From positions 1 through 64,000 of the forward strand of contig JBCCMQ010000016.1 of the NCBI GenBank assembly GCA_039026235.1: a DNA stretch of 64,000 nucleotides, in the 5' to 3' direction. The notes under the pieces are model-generated. The model worked only from the letters and a program-made list of their open reading frames with translations, ran no database searches and was not told the origin of the DNA. This stretch comes from JBCCMQ01 sp039026235 (GTDB lineage Bacteria > Pseudomonadota > Alphaproteobacteria > Rhodobacterales > Rhodobacteraceae). Made by a program: the position numbers and the translations under genes. Below, in pieces: positions 33,945 through 43,332 of this stretch. Position 1 is the stretch's first letter; every line of letters starts with the position of its first letter.

Positions 33945-35350
33945 TCCGTACGCGCTTTCCAGCTGTCAAAACCAAAACTGAGGTAGTCGCGCGGATACGC
34001 ACGGCGGGCCGCGTCCTCGACGGAATCGTCATAGATCCGTTCAAGTTCTGAAATGTCCTCGACCTCAGGCTCCCTGGTTGCCGGTGCGCCCCGCGACGCC
34101 ACGACGCCCCCAATCTCGGACACCAAATGTGTCTCGCGCACCACGAGGTCCGGAAGCACGACACGGGCGTAGCCGGACAACACGTTGAGCTGGCTCGCCC
34201 ACGCCGGATCAATCGGTAAGCTGGTTTGCCGGGCAAGATTGAGCTTCAGAAAACTCAAAAAGCAATGGAACGCGGCCCGCGTCCCATCCACATCGTCTTC
34301 CGACTGAGGAAGCACCATCCCGTAATGTTTGGTGAGAGTATCCCGCACCTTTTGGTACTCTTCCGCCCTGGGATCCCGAATCCTACTCGAGAATGCGCGC
34401 CAGGCGCGAAGCAGCGGATGGGTGACGACGCTAAAGCTCCTGTGCCCCTTATGTTCCCGTTTCCATTGCCTCAATCCCTTTCGGTTCAGACCTGTCGTCA
34501 ACGGCCAGCCATTGATCGCTTCGAGCCATTCCGCCACCCATTCGCCCTGCGCACCCACAACCGGCATGAACAGCAACCCAAGGGCATCCGCCGCCAAGAA
34601 GCTGGACACCCGCGGCCCGCGCGGTGGTTCAAAGTTCGGATAGCTGTCAAAGTCAAAGCGTTCAAAACCGCTAAGGCTTTCGCGCATTTCAGCAAAGTTC
34701 GCGACCTTGTCTTCCAGCCGATCTGGGTTCTGTTTTTTCAGGGCCGCGGGAAGCCGTTTCAGGTCCGATGAAACGCCCAGGTACGCCGCCATTCCATTAA
34801 TGACGGCTACCTCCTGAATGTCCTCATATGTTGCTGTAAACGCGGCCTGACCACTCAGTTGAAGCCTGCGGCGCAAATCTTGCTGAAACGCAACTCTCTC
34901 ATCGAAGTACGCCTGAAATTCGGCTTCATCGTAGTCAACTTTAACCTCTAAACGGTGCTTTGCGTCCGAAAGCCACCATTGATCAACAGCATCAGCGATC
35001 TTCATTGACACGTAAGCTTCAAGCGGATTGCGCGTCAGAATGATCTTCGCGCAGCGGTGATCTTCAATGCAATGATCAGCCACGCGCGGATCATGGTCGA
35101 AAAAGAAACGAAATCCACCGATGCCTTCGGTCTTCTCCTTTAGCGCCGTGATCAGAGCGAGGGGATCAACCTCGCGTTCTGCGAAGCCGATGCCGAAGGC
35201 TGTATTGCGTTTGGGGTTGTCCAAAAACTTTGGATTGAACAGTTCTCCGAGACAGGAAATTCCGGGAACCTGATTGAGCGCCAACTGCAAGAGGTTCGAC
35301 CCGGTGCGCATCTCGGCAAAGATAATGAAATAGTCGAAGCGCGCGCCCAT
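33941..35350 (-). CDS. Stf0-like sulfotransferase
   Basis: The protein (469 aa) begins with the PAPS 5'-phosphosulfate-binding loop (FAEMRTGSNLLQLALN, residues about 11-26) and has the 3'-phosphate segment ILTRNPLEAYVSMKIAD near 105. The first 250 residues match Stf0/NodH-type carbohydrate sulfotransferases. The C-terminal 200 residues are an extension of unclear role with HCFLSFLKLNLARQTSLPID. The enzyme would transfer sulfate from PAPS to a sugar of the cell-surface glycan made by the neighbouring glycosyltransferases. It is the last gene of that minus-strand cluster, 6 nt after the core-2-type transferase. CysQ, which removes the product PAP, is encoded in the same cluster. Confidence 0.82.
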   Translation of the reverse strand: MGARFDYFIIFAEMRTGSNLLQLALNQVPGISCLGELFNPKFLDNPKRNTAFGIGFAEREVDPLALITALKEKTEGIGGFRFFFDHDPRVADHCIEDHRCAKIILTRNPLEAYVSMKIADAVDQWWLSDAKHRLEVKVDYDEAEFQAYFDERVAFQQDLRRRLQLSGQAAFTATYEDIQEVAVINGMAAYLGVSSDLKRLPAALKKQNPDRLEDKVANFAEMRESLSGFERFDFDSYPNFEPPRGPRVSSFLAADALGLLFMPVVGAQGEWVAEWLEAINGWPLTTGLNRKGLRQWKREHKGHRSFSVVTHPLLRAWRAFSSRIRDPRAEEYQKVRDTLTKHYGMVLPQSEDDVDGTRAAFHCFLSFLKLNLARQTSLPIDPAWASQLNVLSGYARVVLPDLVVRETHLVSEIGGVVASRGAPATREPEVEDISELERIYDDSVEDAARRAYPRDYLSFGFDSWKARTD

Positions 35351-35356
35351 GACAGC

Positions 35357-37054
35357 TTATTGCACGAGATAAGGTTTGCTTTGGCGCACGCCGATCTCGG
35401 ATGGATCGGGCGTCTCATGGATGTCGCCCGCCAGATAGGGTTCCATACCTTGGTTGCGCAACGCCTGTAGGAAACCAGGCAGCTCTGACAGGTCACTAAA
35501 CTTTGGTGGATCGGCAATAAGGCGACGGGTCTGCGTCGGAACATCATCGAGGATGGCCTGCAATGCCTCAAGCGGAACATCCAGAAACCGGCTGAGGGAC
35601 CAGATCCGGATGGTCGCCTTGGCCCAGCGCGAGCGTGCAACGTTAACCTGGGCCTGTTCCTGAACCTGCAAACGTGCCGCCATAATGCGCGCCTCTTCGA
35701 AAGGCAGATCCAATGCGAGAAGCGGAACCGTCCATGCGCCTGTAATGATGGAAATCTGCGCGTTCGGATCATAGACCATAAAGTCCCAGATGCGATGATC
35801 ATCCCCGGGCGCAAACTGAAAGAGCTGCCTTTCGGACGCGCCGGATCGTGTGAGGTTCGTCAGAAACGCCTCTGGGTTGTAGTCGCGCAGCACCGGCGAC
35901 CGCGAGATCCCGCCTTGATATACTTTCTGATCGCCAGTGAATTCGGCACCATCTGGGTGGAACAAGCGGCCATGGATCTTGCCTTCGACCGCGCGTGAAA
36001 GCCAGGGGCGGAATTCTTCAAAGACCGCATCAAATCCCTGAAACACCGAATAAGGTGCTGCGGTGCGGCGCGTCTCGGTGTGGTAGCCCGGAAAGCGGCT
36101 TTGCATGATCAGACCTGCGCGGCCATTGGTTCGCCGTTCGCTGGCCTGAGAAAAGAGACGGTCGATCTTGGACGGGCGCGGCTCCACATCTTTGTGAAGC
36201 TGAGGGCCCTGTGCCAGAAAGCTCTGATACAGCCGATCCGCCTTGTGCCAGATCTTGCGTGCGACAAAACAGTCCGATCGCCGCAGCAGTTCAAGATGAT
36301 CATCATAAAAGACATGCGGGCGACCCTGATAGTCAAACTTTGCCAGCGTCAGGGAACGGCTTTCGATGGTCGAACTGTGTCGGCGCACGACCGTCTGGAA
36401 ATAAGATTCGTCGGGAATCCAGACATGCCGGAAAAAGCGTTCGATGCGATCCCGTTCGGGATCGTTCAGGATGGCTTCCAGCGTTGAACGGGTCAGACAC
36501 CACCACTGCGAACCGATATGCGGCTCAAGGTCCAGGGGCATGGTGCGCCGAACACCAAGCCTTCGCTGAAGATCGACGAGGCGATCAAACAGCGCCCGGC
36601 GGCGTTTCCAGCCGACCGGAAAGTAAAGGCTGAACCGTTCATGCTGAAGTCCGCCGGCCGTCCACGGTACATCCATCGTTGTCACCGACTCGATAAAATC
36701 CGTGTCATGATTGGCCCGAAGAAATGAAACCAGTTCAGGGACCGGACGCAATGGCATGCATGCACCGGACACCAGATATACGTGCTGGACCTCTGGGAAC
36801 CGCGCCAACAGCACCTCTGTCGACCGAAGCGTCGCCTGCACGATGGACCATGTGCCCCATTCGCACCGGGTGCGAACGCCAAACGCCACATTGGTCAGGT
36901 CCCTAAGGCTGGACTTCAGCCGGGCAAATTCGGTCTCATCTACCCGGGCATCGACATGCAGCACGACCGGACAGCCTGCGCCTGCCCAATGCCGTGCCAC
37001 CTGGGTCGCCCGCGCAAGGCCCTTGTGGATCAGCATGATCATCCCAAGGCTCAT
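35357..37054 (-). CDS. Core-2/I-branching-type (GT14) glycosyltransferase
   Basis: The protein (565 aa) has an N-terminal GT14-like domain: MSLGMIMLIHKGLARATQVA, then VVLHVDARVDETEF, VYLVSGACMPLRPV and HIGSQWWCLTR, where the last two are signature segments of this family. The C-terminal half (after about residue 310) is a Roseobacter-type extension of unknown function. ATG 37054 overlaps the stop of the upstream gene (ATGA). It probably adds a sugar branch to the surface glycan. Donor and acceptor cannot be predicted. Confidence 0.82.
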   Translation of the reverse strand: MSLGMIMLIHKGLARATQVARHWAGAGCPVVLHVDARVDETEFARLKSSLRDLTNVAFGVRTRCEWGTWSIVQATLRSTEVLLARFPEVQHVYLVSGACMPLRPVPELVSFLRANHDTDFIESVTTMDVPWTAGGLQHERFSLYFPVGWKRRRALFDRLVDLQRRLGVRRTMPLDLEPHIGSQWWCLTRSTLEAILNDPERDRIERFFRHVWIPDESYFQTVVRRHSSTIESRSLTLAKFDYQGRPHVFYDDHLELLRRSDCFVARKIWHKADRLYQSFLAQGPQLHKDVEPRPSKIDRLFSQASERRTNGRAGLIMQSRFPGYHTETRRTAAPYSVFQGFDAVFEEFRPWLSRAVEGKIHGRLFHPDGAEFTGDQKVYQGGISRSPVLRDYNPEAFLTNLTRSGASERQLFQFAPGDDHRIWDFMVYDPNAQISIITGAWTVPLLALDLPFEEARIMAARLQVQEQAQVNVARSRWAKATIRIWSLSRFLDVPLEALQAILDDVPTQTRRLIADPPKFSDLSELPGFLQALRNQGMEPYLAGDIHETPDPSEIGVRQSKPYLVQ

Positions 37055-38061
37055 GCCCAGTTGCCTTTCGACATAAGACCCAGAAGTTCCAGCTGGCGCC
37101 AGTTGACATAACGCTCCGACCACCGGCACCAAAGCGTCTCGCCACGTGCTATACCGTCGCCATAGGCCTGATATTCGCGCCCTCCGGCAAAGTGCTGGTT
37201 CCGGGCAGCCTCCAGCGCGGCCTTCTCCGTCAGTGTGCTAATGAATTTCGTGTGCAGCAGACATCCTGATATTTTCTCGCCGCCATCCACATCGTAGACT
37301 TGGTTCAGACCCCGGGGCAGCAGCATATGTGTCGACTGCACGTAGGCGTAACGTCGATGCCACTTCACAAGGGGTATCTTGTTGAGCGACGGCGCTTTAT
37401 ACGGCGCATCTGCAAAGAACATTCGCGCCCGCGGACCGCCTTGTATCCAAAGATTTTCGTACTTTGGATTTCTGCTTAAGACATAGTTACCACCATCAAA
37501 CCAAGGGGCAACATCGACCGGGTTTTCACCTGATCGGCAAACCGCCCCCACGACAGATTCCTTGGGGTACATGTCCAAGAGCATCGCCGGAAAGCTGCGC
37601 GCACCGCTTTCGTCCAACCAGTCTGTCAGGGCATCAAGCGGCCGGCTGTCGGCAAAGGGGTAGACCAGAAATTCGTCGGCATCGACCGTGACAACCCAGT
37701 GACCCTGGGCGTATTTTCTAAGCAACCAGTTGACCCAGTCCATGCCAAAGCGGGACCGTTTATAGCTTGCCTCGGTACGCCAAAGCGACACATCGGACTG
37801 CCGCTCCAGATACGCGTCAGTTCCGTCATCCGATCCATTGTCGATGAACAGGAAATGCCGGATGCCAAGATTGCGATAGTACTTCAGGAAATAGGCGAGC
37901 CTGGGCTGTTCGTTCCAGACGGTACAGACCAGCAGGATATCATCCGGCTGGATCTGATTTGTGCGATTGGCGACTGCCTTCAGTTCGCGCCGTTTGCGGA
38001 AGGCGCGGATCAGCCAGCGCTTGCGCTCTAACCTCAGGCGATACGACCGGACGAGCCCCAC
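37051..38061 (-). CDS. Glycosyltransferase family 2-like protein (Glyco_tranf_2_4 type)
   Basis: The protein (336 aa) carries ILLVCTVWNEQPRLAYFLKY at about residue 43, FIDNGSDDGTDAYL and the metal-binding motif VVTVDADEFLVYPF, all typical of the Glyco_tranf_2_4 group often seen next to sulfotransferases in Roseobacter. The start is GTG 38061. Its stop overlaps the next transferase. It lies 40 nt downstream of the GT4 gene in the same direction, so one operon is likely. Substrates unknown. Confidence 0.85.
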   Translation of the reverse strand: MGLVRSYRLRLERKRWLIRAFRKRRELKAVANRTNQIQPDDILLVCTVWNEQPRLAYFLKYYRNLGIRHFLFIDNGSDDGTDAYLERQSDVSLWRTEASYKRSRFGMDWVNWLLRKYAQGHWVVTVDADEFLVYPFADSRPLDALTDWLDESGARSFPAMLLDMYPKESVVGAVCRSGENPVDVAPWFDGGNYVLSRNPKYENLWIQGGPRARMFFADAPYKAPSLNKIPLVKWHRRYAYVQSTHMLLPRGLNQVYDVDGGEKISGCLLHTKFISTLTEKAALEAARNQHFAGGREYQAYGDGIARGETLWCRWSERYVNWRQLELLGLMSKGNWA

Positions 38062-38101
38062 TGCAGCCCTCTATCTCTCTCGAAACCACTCTGCCGCGCG
38101 G

Positions 38102-39370
38102 CTAAATCTCGCCCAGCACGGCCGCGAAGTGCGCTTTCCACGATGGTAACTCCGGCCGGTCCATATTTCCCGCATTACGTGACTTTTGTTCTTCGGCGTG
38201 CTCTTGCCGCATCACGTTTACCACTGCGTCGCACCATGCATAGATGTCAGTTGCATCTGCGTAAACGGGGATGTCGCCCAGCACTTCCCTGGTGACCGCC
38301 AAAGGATGCGCGATGCAGGTGACATTGGCGCAGGCCGCTTCGAGCGGTGCGAGCCCAAAGCCCTCGGCAAGGCTCGGCGCTAGCAGAGCCCGAGACGATG
38401 CCAGATGCTTTGCAATGGTTGTGTCATCAGGACCGTCCAGATGCTCAACAGAAACCCCGGACCGCTGCAAATGATTGATTTTCGATACGATATCGGCGCC
38501 ACCGAACCCGACCCGTCCGGCAAAAAGCAACGCGGGCGGGCTTTGGCTGCTTTCCAAGCGATCATACAAGCGCTGCCAGACTTGCAAAAGGAACGCCTGG
38601 TTTTTTCTGGCATCAAGAGTGCCAAGGCAAAGAAAGCTGTTCTGCAGCAGGCTGCTTTTGGATTGACACGGCGCCAACCCCGGACCCAGGTGAGCGGTCA
38701 GTGTCTCGCCAGTCCAGCCCTTCTTTTGCGCTTGTACTGCAACCTGCTTCTGCGTCTCAAATGAAGGGCAAATTAGCGTGTCAGCATGTGCAAAGGTTGC
38801 ACGAAGTATTTGGTCCATACGTAGTTTTGCGGCATTCGGGTGCCATTCTGGAAACTCAAGCGGCAGCAGATCATGCACCATGACCTCGACCTTGCTGGCG
38901 CCTGCGCCGCGAATAGCCCGCAGTCGGCGGGCTGTAAGCGCGCTGTGGCCAACGTTCATATAGACAAATCCGCCCGGTAGATGCCGCCTCAGCATGGCAG
39001 CAAGCCGTCCGCGCGGTGCCCGCGCAAAGGCGAGCGCGCGCACGGCTGTTTCGCTTGTCTGCAAGTCTTCGCTGCGCCCCATCGGCAGACGTGAGAGAAG
39101 ATCGCGGCCAGACGGCGGGGCAATACCATCGGCGTAAGACTTCAGGTCCCGCAGCGCAGCTTGGTTAAGCAGCAGATTTCCGAGCGGCGTACGCACAACG
39201 CCCCACAGCGGACGTCCTCGGGACAAAAGCTCTTCAAGATAGCGCCGTTCGACCCGGTCGATCCCGGTCGGAGCCATACCCAAACGGCGTGCCGTACGGC
39301 TGAGGTCAATCAGATAGGCACGTTGGGCAGACGGTGCGCCGGACGCGTTACCTGCGTTATTCAGCTGCAC
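38102..39370 (-). CDS. Glycosyltransferase group 1 (GT4)
   Basis: The protein (422 aa) has a GT-B fold. The C-terminal donor domain has FLCLGTLDARKNQAFLLQVW, LLFAGRVGFGG and APSLAEGFGLAPLEA, whose Glu residues bind the nucleotide sugar. The N-terminal part has YLIDLSRTARRLG and MAPTGIDRVERRYLEEL, a start typical of this Roseobacter GT4 group. GTG 39370 overlaps the end of galU by 14 nt and is needed to include YLIDLSRTARR. It probably extends the surface polysaccharide. Confidence 0.85.
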   Translation of the reverse strand: MQLNNAGNASGAPSAQRAYLIDLSRTARRLGMAPTGIDRVERRYLEELLSRGRPLWGVVRTPLGNLLLNQAALRDLKSYADGIAPPSGRDLLSRLPMGRSEDLQTSETAVRALAFARAPRGRLAAMLRRHLPGGFVYMNVGHSALTARRLRAIRGAGASKVEVMVHDLLPLEFPEWHPNAAKLRMDQILRATFAHADTLICPSFETQKQVAVQAQKKGWTGETLTAHLGPGLAPCQSKSSLLQNSFLCLGTLDARKNQAFLLQVWQRLYDRLESSQSPPALLFAGRVGFGGADIVSKINHLQRSGVSVEHLDGPDDTTIAKHLASSRALLAPSLAEGFGLAPLEAACANVTCIAHPLAVTREVLGDIPVYADATDIYAWCDAVVNVMRQEHAEEQKSRNAGNMDRPELPSWKAHFAAVLGEI

Positions 39371-40250
39371 GCTTGGTCGAGACAACCTGGGACAGATAGT
39401 AATAAAGGTCGTCACGCAGTTCGTCTCGCGATAGGGCGAAGGCGACGGTCGCCTGTAGGTAACCGGACTTTGAGCCACAATCGAACCGCTGACCATCAAA
39501 GCGGAAGCCATAAACTGGTCTGCCATTCAAAATTTCGGCGGCTATGGCATCCGTCAGCTGTATCTCGCCTGCCGCTCCCCGGCGCTTTCGGTTCAGCGTA
39601 TTCATAACGTTCTGCGTCAGAATATAGCGGCCAATGACTGCCAGATTGGACGGCGCGGTGTTTGCTGCCGGTTTTTCGACCATCCCCTTGACGCCGACCA
39701 GCGGGCCGTCTTCGCCGTTGATGTCCAGAATGCCATAAGACGACGTCTTTTCCGGCGTGACTTCCATCGCCGCCACCATGCATGCGCCGGTTTCGTGATA
39801 GGCATCCACCATCTGCTGCAGGCAGGGCTTTTCAGCGGCGATGATATCGTCGGGCAGGATCACGGCAAAGGGTTCGTTACCGATCAGCCGCCGGGCGCAC
39901 CAGACGGCGTGACCAAGGCCCAGCGCCTTGTGCTGTCGGATATAGGCAATCGCGCCGCTGTCCATGTTTGTCGTCTTAAGGAGCTTCAGTAGCTCGGTCT
40001 TCTTGGTCTTACGCAGCGACGCCTCAAGGACGGGCGCGTGATCGAAGTAGTCTTCGAGCGCGCCTTTTCCGCGCGAGGTTACAAAGATGAATTCCTTTAT
40101 TCCCGCAGCACGCGCCTCATCGATCGCGTATTGGATCAGCGGGCGGTCCACCAGAGTCATAATCTCTTTTGGAATCGACTTCGTCGCAGGCAAAAAGCGT
40201 GTGCCCAGGCCCGCCACTGGAAAAATTGCTTTGGTTACTTTTTGTGCCAT
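39357..40250 (-). CDS. galU: UTP-glucose-1-phosphate uridylyltransferase
   Basis: GalU (297 aa) makes UDP-glucose from UTP and glucose 1-phosphate. The nucleotide-binding motif AIFPVAGLGTRFLPATKSIP, LVDRPLIQYAIDEA and AVILPDDIIAAEKPC are canonical, and GEIQLTDAIA and VYGFRFDGQRFDCG complete the active site. It supplies UDP-glucose and derived sugars to the glycosyltransferases in the same cluster. It is preceded by 115 bp of non-coding sequence and overlaps the GT4 gene. Confidence 0.96.
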   Translation of the reverse strand: MAQKVTKAIFPVAGLGTRFLPATKSIPKEIMTLVDRPLIQYAIDEARAAGIKEFIFVTSRGKGALEDYFDHAPVLEASLRKTKKTELLKLLKTTNMDSGAIAYIRQHKALGLGHAVWCARRLIGNEPFAVILPDDIIAAEKPCLQQMVDAYHETGACMVAAMEVTPEKTSSYGILDINGEDGPLVGVKGMVEKPAANTAPSNLAVIGRYILTQNVMNTLNRKRRGAAGEIQLTDAIAAEILNGRPVYGFRFDGQRFDCGSKSGYLQATVAFALSRDELRDDLYYYLSQVVSTKRAAE

Positions 40251-40365
40251 CTGCCCTGCTGCTCAAAAGCCGTGCCCCAGCCGGTATGCTGTAGACCACA
40301 GATTCGTTTCCGAGATAAGTCGCTATTTGGAATGTATCGTCTGGCGTTGCCGGACCGGTGTCAGA

Positions 40366-41607
40366 CTAGCCAAAATGTTCGCTTGGAAAACGCACTGCAC
40401 CTATGCGCTCGACCTCGCGGCGAAGGCGATCAGCCGTGCGCCAGTAAGCCCAAAGAGGGTCCGCGCGGTCTGATTTGCCGTAGACTCCTCCGGATTGTTC
40501 CCAATACCCGGGCATCCTGTACCGCATCCGGTGGAAAAACGATGTCTGGTGCAGCAGGAACAGGCTGACCCGGTGCCCGCTTGTCGTCAACTCGGCCGCC
40601 TGTCTGCGAAGGCGATGGCGTTCTCGCCAATGTCCATGCAAAACGCAGTCCTCTGCCGGATCATGGCGATCGCTGCTAAACGGTTGGAATTCGGTATTTC
40701 TTTCAGACAACTCAGGAAAGTTTCCGCTTTGGCGCAGCATGCCTTCGTCGTATCCGCGCAATAGCCCGTCTAGGCATTGTTCCACTCGGCGGGGTTCACT
40801 GCGTCCATCAACCATGAAACCCAGAAGCCGCCTGCGCTGAGCATTGAACATCGCCTCCCGTGCGGGCGCCCAGTCGCGTTCCCGAAGGTACTTGCAATGA
40901 AAGACGGCAGAGCTTGCGCCAATCTCATGCAGATCGGCCGGCCCACGGTCCGCCCGGCGATTGGCATTGGGTGCAAAGGCATGATGAACCACCGCCAAAG
41001 GAGCTATAGCGGTCTGAATTTCATCGGCGGCAATCCGCATATTCAGGTCACTGTCTTCGAGGTAAAAGGCGAATGCCGGATCAAACCCGCCCAAGCGTCG
41101 CAATACCTCGCGCCTGAACATCATGTTCGTGCCCTGGGTCCGTACCGCAAATCCCGGCGCCACCTGTGGAACTGCCGTCTTGTCCGCTTCGATGGCCAGG
41201 GTGTGGTCGGTCCCTGTGGCGTCAATCGACTGCCCCGCCCATTGCAGCGAGATACCGTTCCGACCAAGAACAAAGCCTCCGGCCGCCCCCACCTTTTGAT
41301 CGAGAAAGGCGCCTGACAGGTGTTCAAGCCAGCGCGGTTCGGCCACGGCGTCATCGTCGATGAAGGCAATCAACTCACCGGCGCTCAGCGCGATGCCGAT
41401 ATTACGGGCCTGCGAGATGTTGGCGACGTCAAAGACCTGCGTTGCAGCGACGCCTTGCAGATCGACCGCGCTAAGGCTTGACGCGTCGGCAACAACCACG
41501 ATTTCAAAGTTCGCGTGGGTTTGCTGGCGAAGCGCGGTAAGGCATTTCAGCAGGTCTTCCGGGCGTCCGTGGCTGACCACGACAACGCTTACCGTCGTCA
41601 GGGTCAA
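40366..41607 (-). CDS. Glycosyltransferase family 2
   Basis: The protein (413 aa) has the GT-A fold: TVSVVVVSHGRPEDLLKCLT, NISQARNIGIALSAGELIAF, the metal-binding IDDDAVAEPRW and the acceptor-loop RRLGGFDPAFAFYLEDSDLN with catalytic Glu-Asp. The last 180 residues (FSSDRHDPAEDCVLHGHWRE onward) are a C-terminal extension that could hold an acceptor-binding function. TTG 41607 overlaps the kdsB-like stop (TTGA). It is co-transcribed with kdsB and cysQ. Sugar specificity is not deducible. Confidence 0.87.
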   Translation of the reverse strand: MTLTTVSVVVVSHGRPEDLLKCLTALRQQTHANFEIVVVADASSLSAVDLQGVAATQVFDVANISQARNIGIALSAGELIAFIDDDAVAEPRWLEHLSGAFLDQKVGAAGGFVLGRNGISLQWAGQSIDATGTDHTLAIEADKTAVPQVAPGFAVRTQGTNMMFRREVLRRLGGFDPAFAFYLEDSDLNMRIAADEIQTAIAPLAVVHHAFAPNANRRADRGPADLHEIGASSAVFHCKYLRERDWAPAREAMFNAQRRRLLGFMVDGRSEPRRVEQCLDGLLRGYDEGMLRQSGNFPELSERNTEFQPFSSDRHDPAEDCVLHGHWRERHRLRRQAAELTTSGHRVSLFLLHQTSFFHRMRYRMPGYWEQSGGVYGKSDRADPLWAYWRTADRLRREVERIGAVRFPSEHFG

Positions 41608-42404
41608 GGCATATCCATCTCGGCCATCATGCGTTCTAGCCGATCCACGTCTTCGGGGTTGTTCAACTCCCAGAATTGTCGGCCCCGCGCGCTGACCTCA
41701 ACACAGGCGACCGGCACGCCGGCGTAGAGAAACCGCAACTGTTCCAGTCCTTCCAGACGCTCAAGCGCAGTTTCGTCGATACCGAGGTATGCCTTCAATG
41801 CCGCCGGGCGGTAGGCGTAGACCCCAACGTGATGGAAGACGGGCGTGTATTCAGCGGGTTCATATTGCGATCCGGTGTAGGGGATAACCTCTTTTGAGAA
41901 ATAAAGTGCCCGGCCCCCGGCGCCGAAGACGGCCGTGGTTCCGCCCACGCGGCCAGCCTTCCGGTCATCGAGAAAAGCGTTCAAAGTGACGCCGTCACAC
42001 GGCAGGACCGGCGTGGCGACATCGAAAGACGGATCATCCTGAAGCTTGTCGACAAGTCCCTCGATGAACCATGCCGGCGTCAGTGGGGCATCGCCCTGAA
42101 GGTTGACGACAATCTCCGTCTCGGCAGGCAGGCCGGCCAAGGCTTCGGCACAACGTTCTGTACCGTTTCGGCATGCACTTGACGTCATAAGTGTCTTGCC
42201 GCCAAAGGCCGTCACAGCATCCCGTATGCGTGGATCATCGGTTGCTACAAAAACCTGATCGATTCCGGAAACGGTCTGCGCCGCCTCCCACGATCTTTGT
42301 ATCAGCGTCTTCGAGACACCGGTCGCACCGCGCAAGGGCACCAGGGGCTTACCCGGGTAGCGCGAGGATTCAAATCTAGCCGGAATAACGATTGCGACGG
42401 ACAC
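41604..42404 (-). CDS. kdsB: 3-deoxy-manno-octulosonate cytidylyltransferase-like protein
   Basis: The protein (266 aa) matches CMP-Kdo synthetase: IVIPARFESSRYPGKPLVPL at the N-terminus, QVFVATDDPRI, and TSSACRNGTERCAEAL. The conserved metal/nucleotide loop NVQGDEP is NLQGDAP here, a variation that may mark a capsule-linked paralogue or altered sugar preference. The start is GTG 42404. It sits 4 nt downstream of cysQ and overlaps the GT2 gene. With a KpsM-like permease nearby it may serve Kdo-containing capsule or LPS synthesis. Confidence 0.85.
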   Translation of the reverse strand: MSVAIVIPARFESSRYPGKPLVPLRGATGVSKTLIQRSWEAAQTVSGIDQVFVATDDPRIRDAVTAFGGKTLMTSSACRNGTERCAEALAGLPAETEIVVNLQGDAPLTPAWFIEGLVDKLQDDPSFDVATPVLPCDGVTLNAFLDDRKAGRVGGTTAVFGAGGRALYFSKEVIPYTGSQYEPAEYTPVFHHVGVYAYRPAALKAYLGIDETALERLEGLEQLRFLYAGVPVACVEVSARGRQFWELNNPEDVDRLERMMAEMDMP

Positions 42405-42408
42405 GTTG

Positions 42409-43218
42409 CTAGCCAGACTTCAGCGTAACGCCGGGTGAATGGGCGATAAAGAACGGGTTGCGGTAGGCCGCCTTGCCATAGTGGAACGGTGCGTGCCCAT
42501 CGAAGAACACGACGCGCCCGCCCGCGCCTCTGAGAACGGCATCGCCCGCCGCGGTGTCCCATTCCATCGTAGGCCCAAGACGCGGGTAAAGATCCGCCTC
42601 GCCCGTGGCCACCAGGCAGAACTTCAGTGACGAGCCCGCAGATGTCATGTCGCGCACGGCATACTTGCCGATGTAATCGTCAGTTGCTTGATCCCTGTGC
42701 GACTTGGAGGCAACGACCATCAGGGCGTCGTTGTCGGGCTTAGAGACCGAGATCGGCTGAAGCCGTTCGGGTTCTTTGCCCAAGAACGGCGACTTTTCTT
42801 CAACGGATTGCCCGTCCGTAAGAGTGTAGAACAGGCGACCCTTAGCGGGCGCATAGACAACGCCGCGCCGCGGAACACCGTCTTCCACGAAGGCGATATT
42901 GACGGTGAAGTCTCCCCTCCTGCGTATGAATTCCTTGGTGCCATCAAGTGGGTCAACAATGAAGAACCGCGAAGCTGTTTGCCCGTGGGATGCCGTGGTT
43001 TCTTCGGTCACAACCAGGATATCGGGAAAGGCTTCGCGCAGGCCGTCGCGAATAATGCGGTCTGCCAGTTCGTCCGCTTCGGTGACCGGAGAATCGTCCG
43101 CTTTGACCCGCACGTCGAAATCAGGTCTTTCGTAGACATCCATGATCGCCGCGCCGGCCTCCAGCGCAAGCTGCCGAAAGGTCGATACCATGCGCTGTGT
43201 ACTTGAAACATCGGCCAT
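42409..43218 (-). CDS. cysQ: 3'(2'),5'-bisphosphate nucleotidase CysQ
   Basis: CysQ (269 aa) hydrolyses PAP to AMP and so recycles the by-product of PAPS-dependent sulfotransferases. Lithium-sensitive phosphatase motifs are VKADDSPVTEADELADRII, VVTEE, FFIVDPLDGTKEFIRRRGDF and EWDTAAGDAVLRGAGG. ATG 43218 gives the usual length; an in-frame TTG at 43254 would add 12 residues. It heads the kdsB-GT2 run. The pairing with the sulfotransferase at 33941 supports a sulfated glycan. Confidence 0.93.
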   Translation of the reverse strand: MADVSSTQRMVSTFRQLALEAGAAIMDVYERPDFDVRVKADDSPVTEADELADRIIRDGLREAFPDILVVTEETTASHGQTASRFFIVDPLDGTKEFIRRRGDFTVNIAFVEDGVPRRGVVYAPAKGRLFYTLTDGQSVEEKSPFLGKEPERLQPISVSKPDNDALMVVASKSHRDQATDDYIGKYAVRDMTSAGSSLKFCLVATGEADLYPRLGPTMEWDTAAGDAVLRGAGGRVVFFDGHAPFHYGKAAYRNPFFIAHSPGVTLKSG

Positions 43219-43332
43219 AGTTTTCGCGCGTCCCACGATTGCTGCCAAAGACAAGTGATCTTATGATCCGGGTGCAAGAGATCAGCAAGGTTTAGAGGCG
43301 AAACTTCACCGGACGGGCAGCAGGGCACAGGT

